DNA of 46,480 bases from Sphingomonas sp. Leaf22 (GTDB lineage: Bacteria; Pseudomonadota; Alphaproteobacteria; Sphingomonadales; Sphingomonadaceae). The position numbers were made by a program, and so were the translations under genes. How positions within the stretch are numbered: the first letter of the stretch is position 1; every line of letters starts with the position of its first letter. Below are positions 1 to 8,841 of the stretch, in pieces. Under the pieces are notes generated by a model. That model did not search any database, had not been told where the DNA came from, and worked only from the letters and a program-made list of their open reading frames with translations. The DNA lies in the NCBI RefSeq assembly GCF_001421715.1, contig NZ_LMKP01000007.1:1-46480 (forward strand), written 5' to 3'.

Positions 1-359
1 CTTTGCGCCGGTTCGCCTCGGACGTACGCAAGATACGCGATATCGTGCCGGGGCGCTGGCCCGACGGACCGGGGCGGGTTGCGCCACGCACCGACCCCGT
101 CGTCCGTCGCTGCCGCTTGTGCGTCAAGGGCACCCCGAAAGCGACAACAACATTGCAGCGCGGGACAGCGCGCCGTGTCGCGCTCGGGCAACCCAACTGG
201 CCGTAGCGTGAGCCGAAATTGCCTTGCAGCCCTCCCGTCGCCATCGAGACACGCAACGCGAACCGCGTCGATGGCGCGGCCGAGCAATTTGCCGGCCGCG
301 CTGGTGGGGAAGGCGCGCACGGGCAAACCCTGTGCGCAGCCCGTCTGTGCGACTGACGA
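1..359. other. No recognisable gene at window start
   Basis: This 359-base stretch precedes the 3' end of the porin gene. Several frames stay open through it because of the high G+C content, but none gives a peptide with a recognisable domain, a plausible ribosome-binding site or typical composition. The minus-strand frame lacks any ATG and has runs of cysteine codons, unlike the neighbouring genes. It may be intergenic, or the edge of a gene lying outside the window. Confidence 0.5.
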
Positions 360-1865
360 TCAGAAGGTGACACCGATCCCGCCGGTAACGGTCTCGCCAT
401 TGTCCTTGCCGACAAACGCGCCGGCGCGATTGTCGGTGTTCCAGTGGATCAGGTTGAACTGCAACCGGATGATGCTGTCGAGATACCAGTTCACCCCGGC
501 GGTCACCGCCGATCCGTTGCCGACGGTCGCGACGCCGCTATAATCTAGATTCTCGTACCGCGTCAGCAATTCGACGGCCCCCGGCCCGCCGTCGAACACC
601 GGGCGCAGGACGCGCGGCTGTGCGAAGGTGCCGAGGCGCGGGTTGTACGGTGGCAGCTCGCCGGTGACGAACCAGCCGCCCGACAGGCTCCACGCCCGCG
701 TGAGCAGATCGTCGCGCCCGCCGCTCAGGCGTGCATGGCGCTCGCCCGCTTCGCCCATGACCCAGAACGGGCCCGAATACCCGCCGAGTTCGGTGCCATA
801 GCCGGTGGTGCCGGTTCCGCCGGTCAGCGTGCCGGTCGAAACCCGCAACAGGCTGTTGAAACGTCCGCCGATCACGGTGTTGCGGGTCAGCGAACCCGGC
901 CCGTTGGCCAGCTTTTCATCAAAGCCCCACAGCCCGAAATGGACGATCGACCGATCGGTCTTGAGCGGGTTCCAGTGCGCGCGCGCGAGGACCGTCCGGC
1001 TGTCCGACACGCTCTGATTGGCGTCGACATTGTCGCCGCTGAGCGTGATCGACGCGTGACCGCTGTTCCAGAAGATCCGCGGCATCAGTGCGATGCCGTA
1101 GAAGCCACGCTGCGGGATAATCGAGGTCGCGACGACGTTCCGTTCGAGGAACGGCGGCGCGTCCGACCCGCTCGACCCTTCGAAGCTGCGATCGTTGAAC
1201 ATGTTGCCGAAGCGGACGTCGTAGGACATCTGCCCGATGTCGTTGCGCCAACCGACGAACATCGTGCCGACATCGGACACGTTGTCGGCAAAGTCGTTTT
1301 CGAACTGGTAGAAGAAGTGCGTCCCGATGGCACCCTCGATACCGATGCGCAGCGCGCGGGCGCCGGTGGTCGTGATGTTGCGCGCGTCATAGCCGGACCC
1401 GAAGGTCGAGCTGACATGATTGATGATCCGGCCGCGCATCTTGAACGTGTATTTGCCGTCGGCCGAGTGGAATATCGGCAATCCGCCACGCCATTCGGTG
1501 GTGACCCCCGATGGGTTCATGGCAGCGGCGCGTGCCTGTGCCACGGTCTGTTCGGCCGGGCTTGCCGGAATGATCTGTGGGGCGAAGGACACGGTTTCGC
1601 TGTCATGGCCGATAGTGGATGCCGCGGCGGTCGACGCCTGCTGGCGCGGCGCCGGCGTATCGGCGGCCGCCATCGGAACGACGGCGGCAGCAGGCGGCCT
1701 GCCTTCGAGCGCTTCGAGCCGCGCCCGCAGCATGGCGATTTCGCTTGCCTGCGCGCGCAACAGCGAGAGGATTTCGCTCTCGTCCGCCGGATTGCCTTGG
1801 GCGAATACGGGCGCGGAGAGCAAGAGCGCGGACATCGAGGTGCCAACGCAGAAGAGGCGTTTCAT
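360..1865 (-). CDS. OprO/OprP-type outer-membrane porin
   Basis: A 501-residue outer-membrane beta-barrel of the phosphate-selective porin O/P family, expected to pass anions or other small solutes through the outer membrane. I start it at the ATG whose product begins MKRLFCVGTS, because this gives a clean signal peptide ending at AFA-Q near residue 23; an ATG 12 codons upstream would add a non-signal extension. After the signal comes a short coiled coil (about residues 25-55, leucine/alanine heptads), typical of this family, then a linker rich in Ala, Pro and Thr, then alternating strands. The chain ends in GIGVTF, with the terminal Phe used in barrel assembly. The following gene on the same strand side is a TonB-dependent receptor, but a 373-base gap separates them, so it probably has its own promoter. 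Substrate specificity cannot be read from the sequence. Confidence 0.85.
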   Translation of the reverse strand: MKRLFCVGTSMSALLLSAPVFAQGNPADESEILSLLRAQASEIAMLRARLEALEGRPPAAAVVPMAAADTPAPRQQASTAAASTIGHDSETVSFAPQIIPASPAEQTVAQARAAAMNPSGVTTEWRGGLPIFHSADGKYTFKMRGRIINHVSSTFGSGYDARNITTTGARALRIGIEGAIGTHFFYQFENDFADNVSDVGTMFVGWRNDIGQMSYDVRFGNMFNDRSFEGSSGSDAPPFLERNVVATSIIPQRGFYGIALMPRIFWNSGHASITLSGDNVDANQSVSDSRTVLARAHWNPLKTDRSIVHFGLWGFDEKLANGPGSLTRNTVIGGRFNSLLRVSTGTLTGGTGTTGYGTELGGYSGPFWVMGEAGERHARLSGGRDDLLTRAWSLSGGWFVTGELPPYNPRLGTFAQPRVLRPVFDGGPGAVELLTRYENLDYSGVATVGNGSAVTAGVNWYLDSIIRLQFNLIHWNTDNRAGAFVGKDNGETVTGGIGVTF

Positions 1866-2238
1866 AGAGCAAGCCCATTGAGATACGGTGCCAAGTGCCA
1901 TCGATCTTAATCGGACACGCAGGGGTACCGCATCGACAGGGGTTGCCTACAAACCCACCTTGTCGAAACCTGCCACGAATAATCTACGACGTCGTCCAGC
2001 CCCACCGGTTTTCAGGAAGTCATAGCTTAGGGCTGCGACGGTTAATTCCGCGCTAACGGAAACATTGTGTAACACTATATTTTGAAAGCGATAAAAATGG
2101 CCGGATGGGAGGTTCATCCTTGGTGATCTGACCTCTGTTTCCCATCCGCCCGGACCTGAAAACCGACCGGTGTTTGACCGGCTGCCCGTTCCTGGCCTGT
2201 CTTGCTGGCTGTCGTCCGGTTTCGCCCGCCGTGGCGTG
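1866..2238. promoter_or_regulatory. A+T-richer upstream region of the porin gene
   Basis: This 373-base gap lies upstream of the porin (minus strand) and downstream of the receptor gene. Positions 2040-2100 are markedly A+T-richer than the surroundings and include the dyad-like GTGTAACAC (about 2066-2074), so the porin promoter probably lies here. A 9-base inverted repeat (CGGATGGGA at 2102-2110, TCCCATCCG at 2150-2158) could form a long-loop hairpin at the end of the receptor transcript. I see no gene in it. Confidence 0.4.
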
Positions 2239-4626
2239 CTACACGCGGAAGCGGATCGTCGCGCCGATGGTGCGCGGGTCGCTCGGCGTCCCGACGATCA
2301 AACCCGAATTGCCCGCCTGGATCGTCAGGTTCTGGATATAGTCGGCGTCGAGCAGGTTGCGCGCCCACAGGATCGCCTCGGTCCCGCCGGCGAAGCGATA
2401 GCCGATATTGGCGTTGGTCAGGTTGTAGCCGCGGATATAGGTGAAGCGCGAGAGGCTGGGATCGCCGTTGAAGCCGCTGCGCGAACCGGTGTCGACATGG
2501 AGCAAAATCTGCCCGGTGCCGACCGGCCGCCGGTAATCCAGCCCGGCGGTGATCGCGAAGCGCGGCAACGAGGCGAGGCGGCGACCGGTCAGGCTGCACC
2601 GCGTGGTGGCAGCGGTCTGCACCTCCAGCGGGCAGGGACCGGCGGGATAGTCGGTATAGTCGCCGTCGGAATAGGCGACGCTGGTCCGCGCGCTCAGCCC
2701 CGGCAGGATCAGCGCCGTCACGTCCGCCTCGATCCCCTTCACCGTCACCTGCGGAATGTTGGACAGATAGCCGCGCAGCTGCACCGTCTGGGTCAGCGAA
2801 TTTTCGACCACCGTTGCCTGAAAATCGCGGACCTTGGTGTAGAAGCCGTCGATGTTGAAGATCAGGCGGTTGTCGAACAGCGTGTTCTTGACGCCGATCT
2901 CGTAGGTCTCGTTGCGTTCGGGACGGACGACCGCGGTCGCCAGCACCGGCCGGTTGTTGCCGTCGAGCGGTAGCCCCGACATGTTGATGCCGCCCGATTT
3001 GAAGCCGCGCGCATAGCTGACATAGGCCATCGTCGTGTCGGTTACCTGCCACGCGAGGTTGCCGCGCCCCGACAGGCTGCCGTCGCGGTCATGCGCCTCA
3101 TAGCTTTGCGGGCGCAGCACGCCGAGACGGGCGTTGATGAGCGCGGCGTTGGTGGTGGCCAGACCGCCCGACACGGTGGTGGTGTAATAACCGTCCTTGT
3201 CCTCCTGCGTGTAGCGCAGACCGACCGTCGCGGTCAGACGATCGAGGAAGCGATAATTAACCTCGGCGAACGCGGCGTAGCTCAAGCTGCGGAAGTCGGT
3301 GCGGCCGTCCTGCCCATAGCCGTCGAGCAGGTTCGAAGGCACCGGCGTGGTCCCGGTCACCGTCCCGATCAGGTAACGCGCCGCCGCGGGACCGTAGATG
3401 CTGATCGGCCGCCCGGTCAGCCGCTGCCGAAAGCCATAGAGGCCGACGACATAGGACAGCGGTCCGCTGCCGTTCGAGGCGAGCCGCAACTCCTGACTAT
3501 ACTGGTCCTGTCGCGAGGGGATGTGCTGCGACAGCTGGACGGGAATGCCGGTATAGTCGCGGTCGTTCTCGGCATCCCAGTTCCAGAAGCGCCACGCGCT
3601 GACCGATGTCAGCGTTACCGGTCCCAGATTCCAGTCGGTGATCGCGCTGACGCCGCCTTCGTTGGTGTCGACGCCGAGCGGACCATCGATGTCAGTCTTG
3701 CGATCATAGGCGTCGGTGCTGGGTGGCGCATAGCCGAACTGCGCGGCTAGACCGTTCGGCCCGCCGAACTGGCGGTTGGCGGCGCGCAGCGACGTGCCGG
3801 TGCGCAGATAGACCTGCGTACAGCAATAGGCCTGGAAATTGGTGAAGTCGGCGATGACCCGCATCTGGATCGTGTCGTCGGGCTTGAACAGCAACTACCC
3901 GCGCACCGCCTGCGTCCCGATCGTGTTGGCATCGCGCCCCGTGCGGACATTGTCGAGCACGCCGTCGCGCCGCGTCGACACGCCCGAGATGCGATAGGCG
4001 ATGGTGTCGGTGATCGGTCCCGACGCCCAGCCCTTCGCCTGCACGAAGTTGTAATCGCCGTAGGACAGTTCGGCAAAGCCTTCGCGGGTGAAGGTCGGCG
4101 CGCGGGTGGTGATGTTGAGCGCGCCCGCCGTGGTGTTCTTGCCGAACAACGTGCCCGGCGGTCCGCGCAATTCCTCGACCTGTTCGATATCGGCGAAGTC
4201 GAACGCGGCGGTGGCGGGGCGGGCGTGATAGACCTGATCGACATAGAAGCCGACGCCCGGCTCCAGCCCGTCGTTCGCCTGGCTAACCGCGACCACGCTC
4301 GATCCCAGCCCGCGGATGGTGAAGGCGGTGTTGCGCGGGTTGGCCGAGCTGTAGTTCAGCGTCGGGATCAGCGTCGTCAGCCCCTGCGTATTGACCGTAT
4401 AGCTCCGGTCGATCAGGTCGCCGCCCACCACCGACAAGGCGGCGGGCACACGCTGCGCATCCTCCGCCCGGCGTCGTGCGGTGACGATGACCTCGGGGAG
4501 GCCGTCATCGGCTGCATCGTCAGCGGCGCTTTGCGATGCGTCCGTCGCAACCGTCCGGGCGATGGCCGGAACGCCGAACGCAGGCATGGCCGTGGCGCAG
4601 AACAGCACTGCGAACCGCTTCGACAT
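2239..4626 (-). pseudogene. TonB-dependent receptor interrupted by an amber codon
   Basis: One continuous reading frame encodes a TonB-dependent outer-membrane receptor of about 795 residues, broken by a single TAG at 3895-3897 (codon 244). The first part (243 residues) carries a signal peptide, a TonB-box-like segment (PEVIVTARRR, about 44-53) and the whole plug domain, including the IRGLGSS and LRGPPGTLFGKN motifs. The second part (551 residues) is the remaining barrel, starting LLFKPDD and ending TIRFRV. The frame is unchanged across the stop and the flanking residues AVRG-stop-LLFKP match the family pattern RGQLLF, so a CAG (Gln) to TAG change is the simplest explanation. A TTG right after the stop could in principle start the second part, but that product would have no signal peptide or plug. 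A ModE-type regulator and a Mop protein lie immediately upstream. Substrate unknown; the context hints at an oxyanion or metal chelate. Confidence 0.85.
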
Positions 4627-4684
4627 CGATGAATACCCCTTTTTGCGGTCCGCATGGCCGCATTATGTTCGGGCGTATATCGAG

Positions 4685-4707
4685 GATATATTTTGCCGTA
4701 TATAGAG
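4685..4707 (-). promoter_or_regulatory. ModE-like operator upstream of the interrupted receptor
   Basis: The plus strand reads ATATAT, a 7-base spacer (TTTGCCG), then TATATAG. This is the layout of ModE boxes, where two TATATA-type half-sites are separated by 6-8 bases. A further CGTATAT lies at 4674-4680. The site is about 60-80 bases upstream of the receptor start, in the 112-base gap between the regulator gene and the receptor gene, and is much richer in A+T than its surroundings. Assignment to the adjacent ModE-like protein is inference. Confidence 0.45.
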
Positions 4708-4738
4708 AGTTAGTGTTGGCTGCTCGATCGTCTTGCGT

Positions 4739-5110
4739 TCAGCTATTGGTGACCGGCTCGGCACGAAGATGGGCGCGCAGCCGGCGATAGGCCGGGCGCT
4801 CGACGATGGTGGCGGCCTCGCGCTCCATCTCGCGATAGGCTTCGAGGACGGCGAGGCCAGTCGCACTGACCTTCGCCCCGCGTTCGCGACCGCCGCCCTT
4901 GATCGTTTCGACCAGCACGGGATCGAAGCACCGGTTCATTTCGTCGACCAGCAGCCAGGCACGGCGATAGCTCATGCCAAGCGCACGACCTGCGGCGCTG
5001 ATCGAACCTTCGGCGACGATCGCTTCCAGCAGGTCGGCCTTGCCCGGCCCCATGGCCAGCGCATCGCCGCAGGCGATCTGGATCTTGAGCCAGAAGGGGC
5101 CGAGCTTCAT
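4739..5110 (-). CDS. ModE-type winged-helix regulator (DNA-binding domain only)
   Basis: A 123-residue protein matching the N-terminal DNA-binding domain of the molybdate-responsive regulator ModE. The LysR-like winged helix occupies about residues 22-90, with the typical ISAAGRALGMSYRRAW segment (recognition helix) and the following GGGRERGAKVSATG wing. The two molybdate-binding Mop domains found at the C-terminus of E. coli ModE are absent. Instead a separate Mop-domain gene lies directly upstream with one base between its stop and this start, so the two are probably co-transcribed and may act together as a split sensor/regulator. The receptor gene with a ModE-like box follows downstream. 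That the ligand is molybdate or tungstate is inferred from family membership and neighbours. Confidence 0.85.
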   Translation of the reverse strand: MKLGPFWLKIQIACGDALAMGPGKADLLEAIVAEGSISAAGRALGMSYRRAWLLVDEMNRCFDPVLVETIKGGGRERGAKVSATGLAVLEAYREMEREAATIVERPAYRRLRAHLRAEPVTNS

Positions 5111-5111
5111 C

Positions 5112-5318
5112 CTACTTGCCGATCATCACGTCGCTGGCCTTGATGATGACGGTGACCGTCTCGCCGGTCGCCAGCCCGAGATCGGCGATGGCTTCTTCGG
5201 TAATGCTGGCGGTGACGATATTGCCGCCGCCGATGTCGACCTTGATCGAGCCGTTCACGGCCCCCGGCGTAATTGCGGTGATCGTGCCGGAAATCTGGTT
5301 GCGTGCGCTGAGCTTCAT
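5112..5318 (-). CDS. mop: Mop-type molybdate-binding protein (TOBE domain)
   Basis: A 68-residue protein consisting of one TOBE/Mop domain: MKLSARNQISGTI at the start, the AVNGSIKVDIGGG stretch, ITEEAIADLGL, and the closing VTVIIKASDVMIGK. Members of this family (molbindins) assemble into hexamers that bind molybdate or tungstate in the cytoplasm and are thought to buffer or deliver the oxyanion. Length and motifs are complete for the family. The gene sits one base upstream of the ModE-type regulator and is the first gene of the pair. No molybdate ABC transporter (modABC) lies in the window. Confidence in the domain is high; its exact role (storage, or ligand-sensing partner of the regulator) is inference. 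Confidence 0.92.
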   Translation of the reverse strand: MKLSARNQISGTITAITPGAVNGSIKVDIGGGNIVTASITEEAIADLGLATGETVTVIIKASDVMIGK

Positions 5319-5503
5319 GATCGGTCTTTCGATAACGTGGAGGCCGGGATTAATACCCGAATATGCATCCTGTCGCCATCGACCGCTGACCGGTACCAGC
5401 AGGAGCTATCAGGCTATGATGCCTCATCCGCAGCGGCAATTGATCGCGGCGGCCGGGCGCGCCGGCACCGCCCGACCTGCCCTGCGATCCGCCGACCGTT
5501 CTT

Positions 5504-6958
5504 TCAGTTTGATGCGACGGTGTCTTCGGTCGGCGACCACCCGCCGCCCAACGCCCGGAATGCCGCGACGGCGGATTGTGCGGACTGCACCCGCGCCTGC
5601 GCCGCAGCGTCGCGCGTGGCGAGCAGGCGGTTTTCCGCGTCGAGCACCTCGATGAGGCTTACGACGCCTCCCTTATATGCTGCCAGGGAGGCGGATCGTG
5701 CGCGGTCGAGCGCGGTTTCGCCCTGTTGCAGGGTTCGGATCTGACCCTCGCGTTCGGCGACGGCAGCGAACGCGTTCTCGACATCTTCCGACGCCCTGAC
5801 GATGGCGAGGCGGTAGGCGGCCAGCGCCTCTGCATCGCGTCCGCGCGCCGCCGCGACCTCGGCATCGACCCGGCCGAAATCGAACAAACGCCAGCGCAGG
5901 CCGAGGATGCCTTGCCCCTGCGTGGCAGCCGATCCGAACAGCCCGCCGACCGCGGTGGTCGCGGTGCCGACCAGTCCGCTCAGTGAAAACTTCGGGTAAT
6001 ATTCGGCGAGCGCCGATCCGATCCGGGCATTGCTCGCGATCAGGCGCTGTTCGGCGGCGATCAGGTCGGGGCGGCGGCGGAACAGGTCGGCGGGGCCGCC
6101 CGCATCCGAAAGCTTCGGTGCGACGGGGATCGGTGCGACGCTCGCCAATGCCGCATGATGCGTACCCGGTTGCTGGCCGGTCAGCACGTCCAATGCATTC
6201 ATCGCGGTTTCCAATGCGATGCGCAGTCCGGGCAGCGTCGCGGCGACCTGTTGATACGCGCCCTCCGCCTGACGCAGTTGCAGTTCGGCGGCGACCCCCT
6301 TGCGGAATTGAAGATCGACGATCGCGACGAGACGGCGCTGGGTTTCGACCTGCTCCACCGCGATCGCGAGACGTTGCTGAAGACCGCGGATCGTCAGATA
6401 GGTTTCGGCCGTCTGCGCCGCGACGGAAATCCGTACGCCCGACACCTCGGCACGCGACATCGCATAGTCCGCCCGCGCCGCCGTCTGGCCGTTGCGAAGG
6501 CCGCCGAAGACGTCGGGTTCCCAACTCGCGCCGACACCGGCACCATATAGACCGGTGCTCCGTTCGAAACCCGGTGCTGCGCTGAGCGCGCGCCCGATGG
6601 GCGTTTCGAGCGATTGCGACTGATAGGTCGCATTGGCGGTACCCTGTCCGCTCGGCAGCAACGCCGCGTTGGCGGCGCGCAGTCCCGCCCGCGCCTGCTG
6701 CACGCGAGCAGCCGCCTGCGCGATGTCGAGGTTGTTGCGCAACGCTTCCTCGACAAGGGTCACCATCGTCGGATCGTTGAAGCCGCGCCACCAGGTGACG
6801 AGGTCGACCGGCGTCGAGGCGGGGCGCGCGTCGATGGCATCCGCGTTGTGGAAACGGGCGGGCACCGCGACCTGCGGCCGCTGATACGCCGGCCCCGCCG
6901 CGCAACCGGCCATGATGAGCAGAGGCGCAAGGAGGAGGGTAGAACGAGCGCGCGGCAT
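5504..6958 (-). CDS. Outer-membrane factor of RND efflux system (NodT family lipoprotein)
   Basis: A 484-residue outer-membrane channel subunit of the TolC/NodT type. The start chosen gives a lipoprotein signal with lipobox ending at Cys19 (LLIMAGC); an upstream ATG at 6994 would add 12 residues. The mature protein begins with the family hallmark AAGPAYQRPQV and has two OEP repeats rich in alpha-helical coiled coil, including the TWWRGFNDPTM segment and VARVQQARAGL-like helices, with the second repeat ending near LEVLDAENRLLATRDA. It should dock with the periplasmic adaptor and RND pump encoded on the opposite strand. The gene is divergent from the tetR gene and shares an 84-base control region with it. 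The final 15-20 residues are typical disordered tail. The drug or metabolite exported is not evident. Confidence 0.9.
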   Translation of the reverse strand: MPRARSTLLLAPLLIMAGCAAGPAYQRPQVAVPARFHNADAIDARPASTPVDLVTWWRGFNDPTMVTLVEEALRNNLDIAQAAARVQQARAGLRAANAALLPSGQGTANATYQSQSLETPIGRALSAAPGFERSTGLYGAGVGASWEPDVFGGLRNGQTAARADYAMSRAEVSGVRISVAAQTAETYLTIRGLQQRLAIAVEQVETQRRLVAIVDLQFRKGVAAELQLRQAEGAYQQVAATLPGLRIALETAMNALDVLTGQQPGTHHAALASVAPIPVAPKLSDAGGPADLFRRRPDLIAAEQRLIASNARIGSALAEYYPKFSLSGLVGTATTAVGGLFGSAATQGQGILGLRWRLFDFGRVDAEVAAARGRDAEALAAYRLAIVRASEDVENAFAAVAEREGQIRTLQQGETALDRARSASLAAYKGGVVSLIEVLDAENRLLATRDAAAQARVQSAQSAVAAFRALGGGWSPTEDTVASN

Positions 6959-6980
6959 GGCGGTCCAATCGATAAGGTTG

Positions 6981-7014
6981 GTTTCCAATGTCATTATTGG
7001 TCACTCGTTGTCAA
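6981..7014 (-). promoter_or_regulatory. Operator-like dyad and -35-like element in the divergent promoter region
   Basis: On the plus strand GTTTCC and GGTCAC are separated by 12 bases (6981-7004). This is the same spacing as the perfect GTGACC/GGTCAC dyad before the adaptor gene, with two mismatched bases in one arm. A TTGACA on the minus strand (7014-7009) could be the -35 element for the outer-membrane factor gene. The site is a probable binding place for the TetR-family regulator encoded 40 bases away; this is inference from symmetry and position. Confidence 0.45.
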
Positions 7015-7042
7015 GTTGGACGTCAGGCGATATGATGCACGG

Positions 7043-7663
7043 ATGAATGAACCGCATATCATGAGCTTGCCCGGCCAGCGGGGCCCGACCGACCACGCGA
7101 CGCGCGATCAGATCGTGGCGGCCGCCTATGAGCATTTCAGTCATTACGGATATGGCAAGACCACCGTGTCCGATCTGGCCAAGGCCATCGGATTTTCGAA
7201 GGCCTATATCTACAAGTTCTTTGATTCGAAGCAGGCGATCGGACAGGCGATTTGCGGCCAATGTCTCGAATCGATCTTCGGCGATGTGCGGGGCGCGGTC
7301 GAGAGGGGCAGTTCTGCGACCGAGAAATTGCGCCTTTTCGCCGAGACATTGGTTGGCAGAAGCGTCGAACTGTTCGCGCAGGACCGGCGCATCTATGAAA
7401 TCGCCGTCCATTCCTCGATCGAGAAATGGCCGAGTTCGCAAGCCTATATCGAACGTTTGGTGGGTCTGTTGTCCGACATCATCGTCGAGGGGCGGGCGGC
7501 GGGGGAATTCGAGCGCAAGACGCCGCTCGACGAAACCTGCCGCGCGATCGTGGGCGCGATGGAGCCCTTCGCGAACCCGGTGATGCTGCAATATAAACTG
7601 GACGACCTGCCGCGGGGCGCGAACGAGATGATCAGTCTGGTCCTGCGCAGCCTCGCCCCCTGA
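7043..7663 (+). CDS. TetR-family transcriptional regulator
   Basis: A 206-residue TetR/AcrR-type repressor. The N-terminal helix-turn-helix is clear: TRDQIVAAAYEHFSHYGYGK (about 20-39) followed by TTVSDLAKAIGFSKAYIYKFF (about 40-60) with the usual YxxF end. The remaining helical region (about 65-200) is the ligand-binding and dimerisation domain and resembles the AefR-like C-terminal type. ATG at 7043 is used; an internal ATG at 7061 is also possible. The open frame continues far upstream, but that part is antisense to the outer-membrane factor gene and has no regulator features. The gene lies between the divergent outer-membrane factor and the adaptor-pump pair, so it is very probably the local repressor of all three. 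Two similar dyads flank it. Confidence 0.9.
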   Translation: MNEPHIMSLPGQRGPTDHATRDQIVAAAYEHFSHYGYGKTTVSDLAKAIGFSKAYIYKFFDSKQAIGQAICGQCLESIFGDVRGAVERGSSATEKLRLFAETLVGRSVELFAQDRRIYEIAVHSSIEKWPSSQAYIERLVGLLSDIIVEGRAAGEFERKTPLDETCRAIVGAMEPFANPVMLQYKLDDLPRGANEMISLVLRSLAP

Positions 7664-7687
7664 ACGCACCATCGCGGTGAGTTACTC

Positions 7688-7711
7688 GTGACCAATTGAC
7701 AATACGGTCAC
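7688..7711 (+). promoter_or_regulatory. Operator-like dyad overlapping adaptor-pump promoter
   Basis: GTGACC (7688-7693) and GGTCAC (7706-7711) form a perfect 6-base inverted repeat with a 12-base spacer. A TTGACA at 7696-7701 lies inside it, with TATCGA 16 bases downstream, which together make a plausible sigma-70-type promoter. A repressor bound here would block RNA polymerase. The same half-site GTGACC occurs in the divergent region before tetR. Binding by the local TetR protein is inferred. Confidence 0.5.
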
Positions 7712-7752
7712 TTCGGCTATCGAGCGATATCCTTTCGTCGAAAGATGTCGCC

Positions 7753-8841
7753 ATGTTCCGCCGCTCCTCGCTTGCCAACGCCCTTGTTCTGAGTGCGCCC
7801 GCCCTGTTCCTTGCCGGATGCGGCAAGCAGGAGGCGGACCCGCGTACCGCGCCGCCGCTGGTCCGCGTGGCGGTCGCCGCGCCGGCTGCCGGGAACGGCC
7901 GCTATTTCACCGGCGTCGTATCGGCGCGCGTGCAGAGCGACATCGGCTTTCGCGTTGCCGGAAAGGTGACGCAGCGGCTGGTGAATGTCGGTCAGCGGGT
8001 CCGGCGCGGGCAGATCCTGATGCGGATGGACCCGACGGATCTGCTGCTTCAGACCGCGTCGCAGGCGCAGACGGTCGACGCCGCCCGCGCGCAGGCGGAA
8101 CGGGCCGCGGCGGACGAGCGGCGCTATCGCGATCTGGTGGCGGCGGGCGCGGTGTCGGCCTCAACCTACGATCAGATGAAGGCGGCATCGCTGTCGGCGC
8201 AGGCGCAGTTGCGCGCGGCGCAGGCACAGGCGCGCATCGCGGGCAATGCCGCCGATTACGCGGTCCTGCGATCGACCGCCGACGGCGTCGTCGTGGCGAC
8301 GCTGGCCGAGCCGGGACAGGTGGTCGCCGCGGGGCAGCCGGTGGTGCAGGTCGCCGAGGCCGGCCCGCGCGAGGCGACGGTCAGCCTGCCCGAATCGGTC
8401 CGCCCGGCCATCGGATCGGTCGCGCGCGCGACGCTGTACGATGGCGGCAGCGAGAGCACCGCACGGCTTCGCCAATTGTCCTCCTCCGCCGATCCGCGCA
8501 CCCGGACGTTCGAGGCGCGCTATGTGCTGCAAGGCGCGGCGGCGACCGCGCCGCTTGGTGCCACGGTGCGGATCACGCTGCCGGGGGCGTCGGGCGATGC
8601 GGCGATACAGGTGCCGCTGTCGGCCCTGCACGACGCGGGTCGCGGGCCGGGTGTCTGGGTGGTCGGAGCGCGTGATCGGCGCGTCTCGTGGCGACCGGTC
8701 CGGATCGCGGGACTTGGCGAGGAAACCGCGCAGATCAGCGGCGGGCTGAACGCAGGGGACCGGTTCGTGGCGATGGGTGCGCATCTGCTGCATCAGGGCG
8801 AAGAGGTCCGGGTGGCCGACGGCCGCGACGGTGCCTTGTGA
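7753..8841 (+). CDS. RND efflux periplasmic adaptor (membrane fusion protein)
   Basis: A 362-residue adaptor of the HlyD/AcrA type that bridges the inner-membrane pump and the outer-membrane factor. ATG at 7753 gives a lipoprotein signal with lipobox LAGC (Cys23). Recognisable parts in order: first half of the lipoyl domain (YFTGVVSARVQSDIGFRVAG, about 55-75), coiled-coil hairpin (DAARAQAERAAADERRYRDL), second lipoyl half (STADGVVVATLAEPGQVV), beta-barrel (about 215-290) and the membrane-proximal domain. The stop codon overlaps the GTG start of the pump gene (GTGA at 8838-8841), indicating translational coupling. It lies 90 bases after tetR behind its own promoter-like sequence. Length is normal for the family. 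Confidence 0.93.
   Translation: MFRRSSLANALVLSAPALFLAGCGKQEADPRTAPPLVRVAVAAPAAGNGRYFTGVVSARVQSDIGFRVAGKVTQRLVNVGQRVRRGQILMRMDPTDLLLQTASQAQTVDAARAQAERAAADERRYRDLVAAGAVSASTYDQMKAASLSAQAQLRAAQAQARIAGNAADYAVLRSTADGVVVATLAEPGQVVAAGQPVVQVAEAGPREATVSLPESVRPAIGSVARATLYDGGSESTARLRQLSSSADPRTRTFEARYVLQGAAATAPLGATVRITLPGASGDAAIQVPLSALHDAGRGPGVWVVGARDRRVSWRPVRIAGLGEETAQISGGLNAGDRFVAMGAHLLHQGEEVRVADGRDGAL

Noticed and set aside
1..359. Possible gene fragment at the start of the window
   Set aside because: Open frames are present but none has a start signal, typical composition or recognisable family.
735..1910. Plus-strand open frame opposite the porin
   Set aside because: It gives an arginine-rich product with no domain, and the minus strand carries a full porin.
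6614..7042. Upstream extension of the TetR gene
   Set aside because: It overlaps the outer-membrane factor gene on the other strand and encodes no regulator features.
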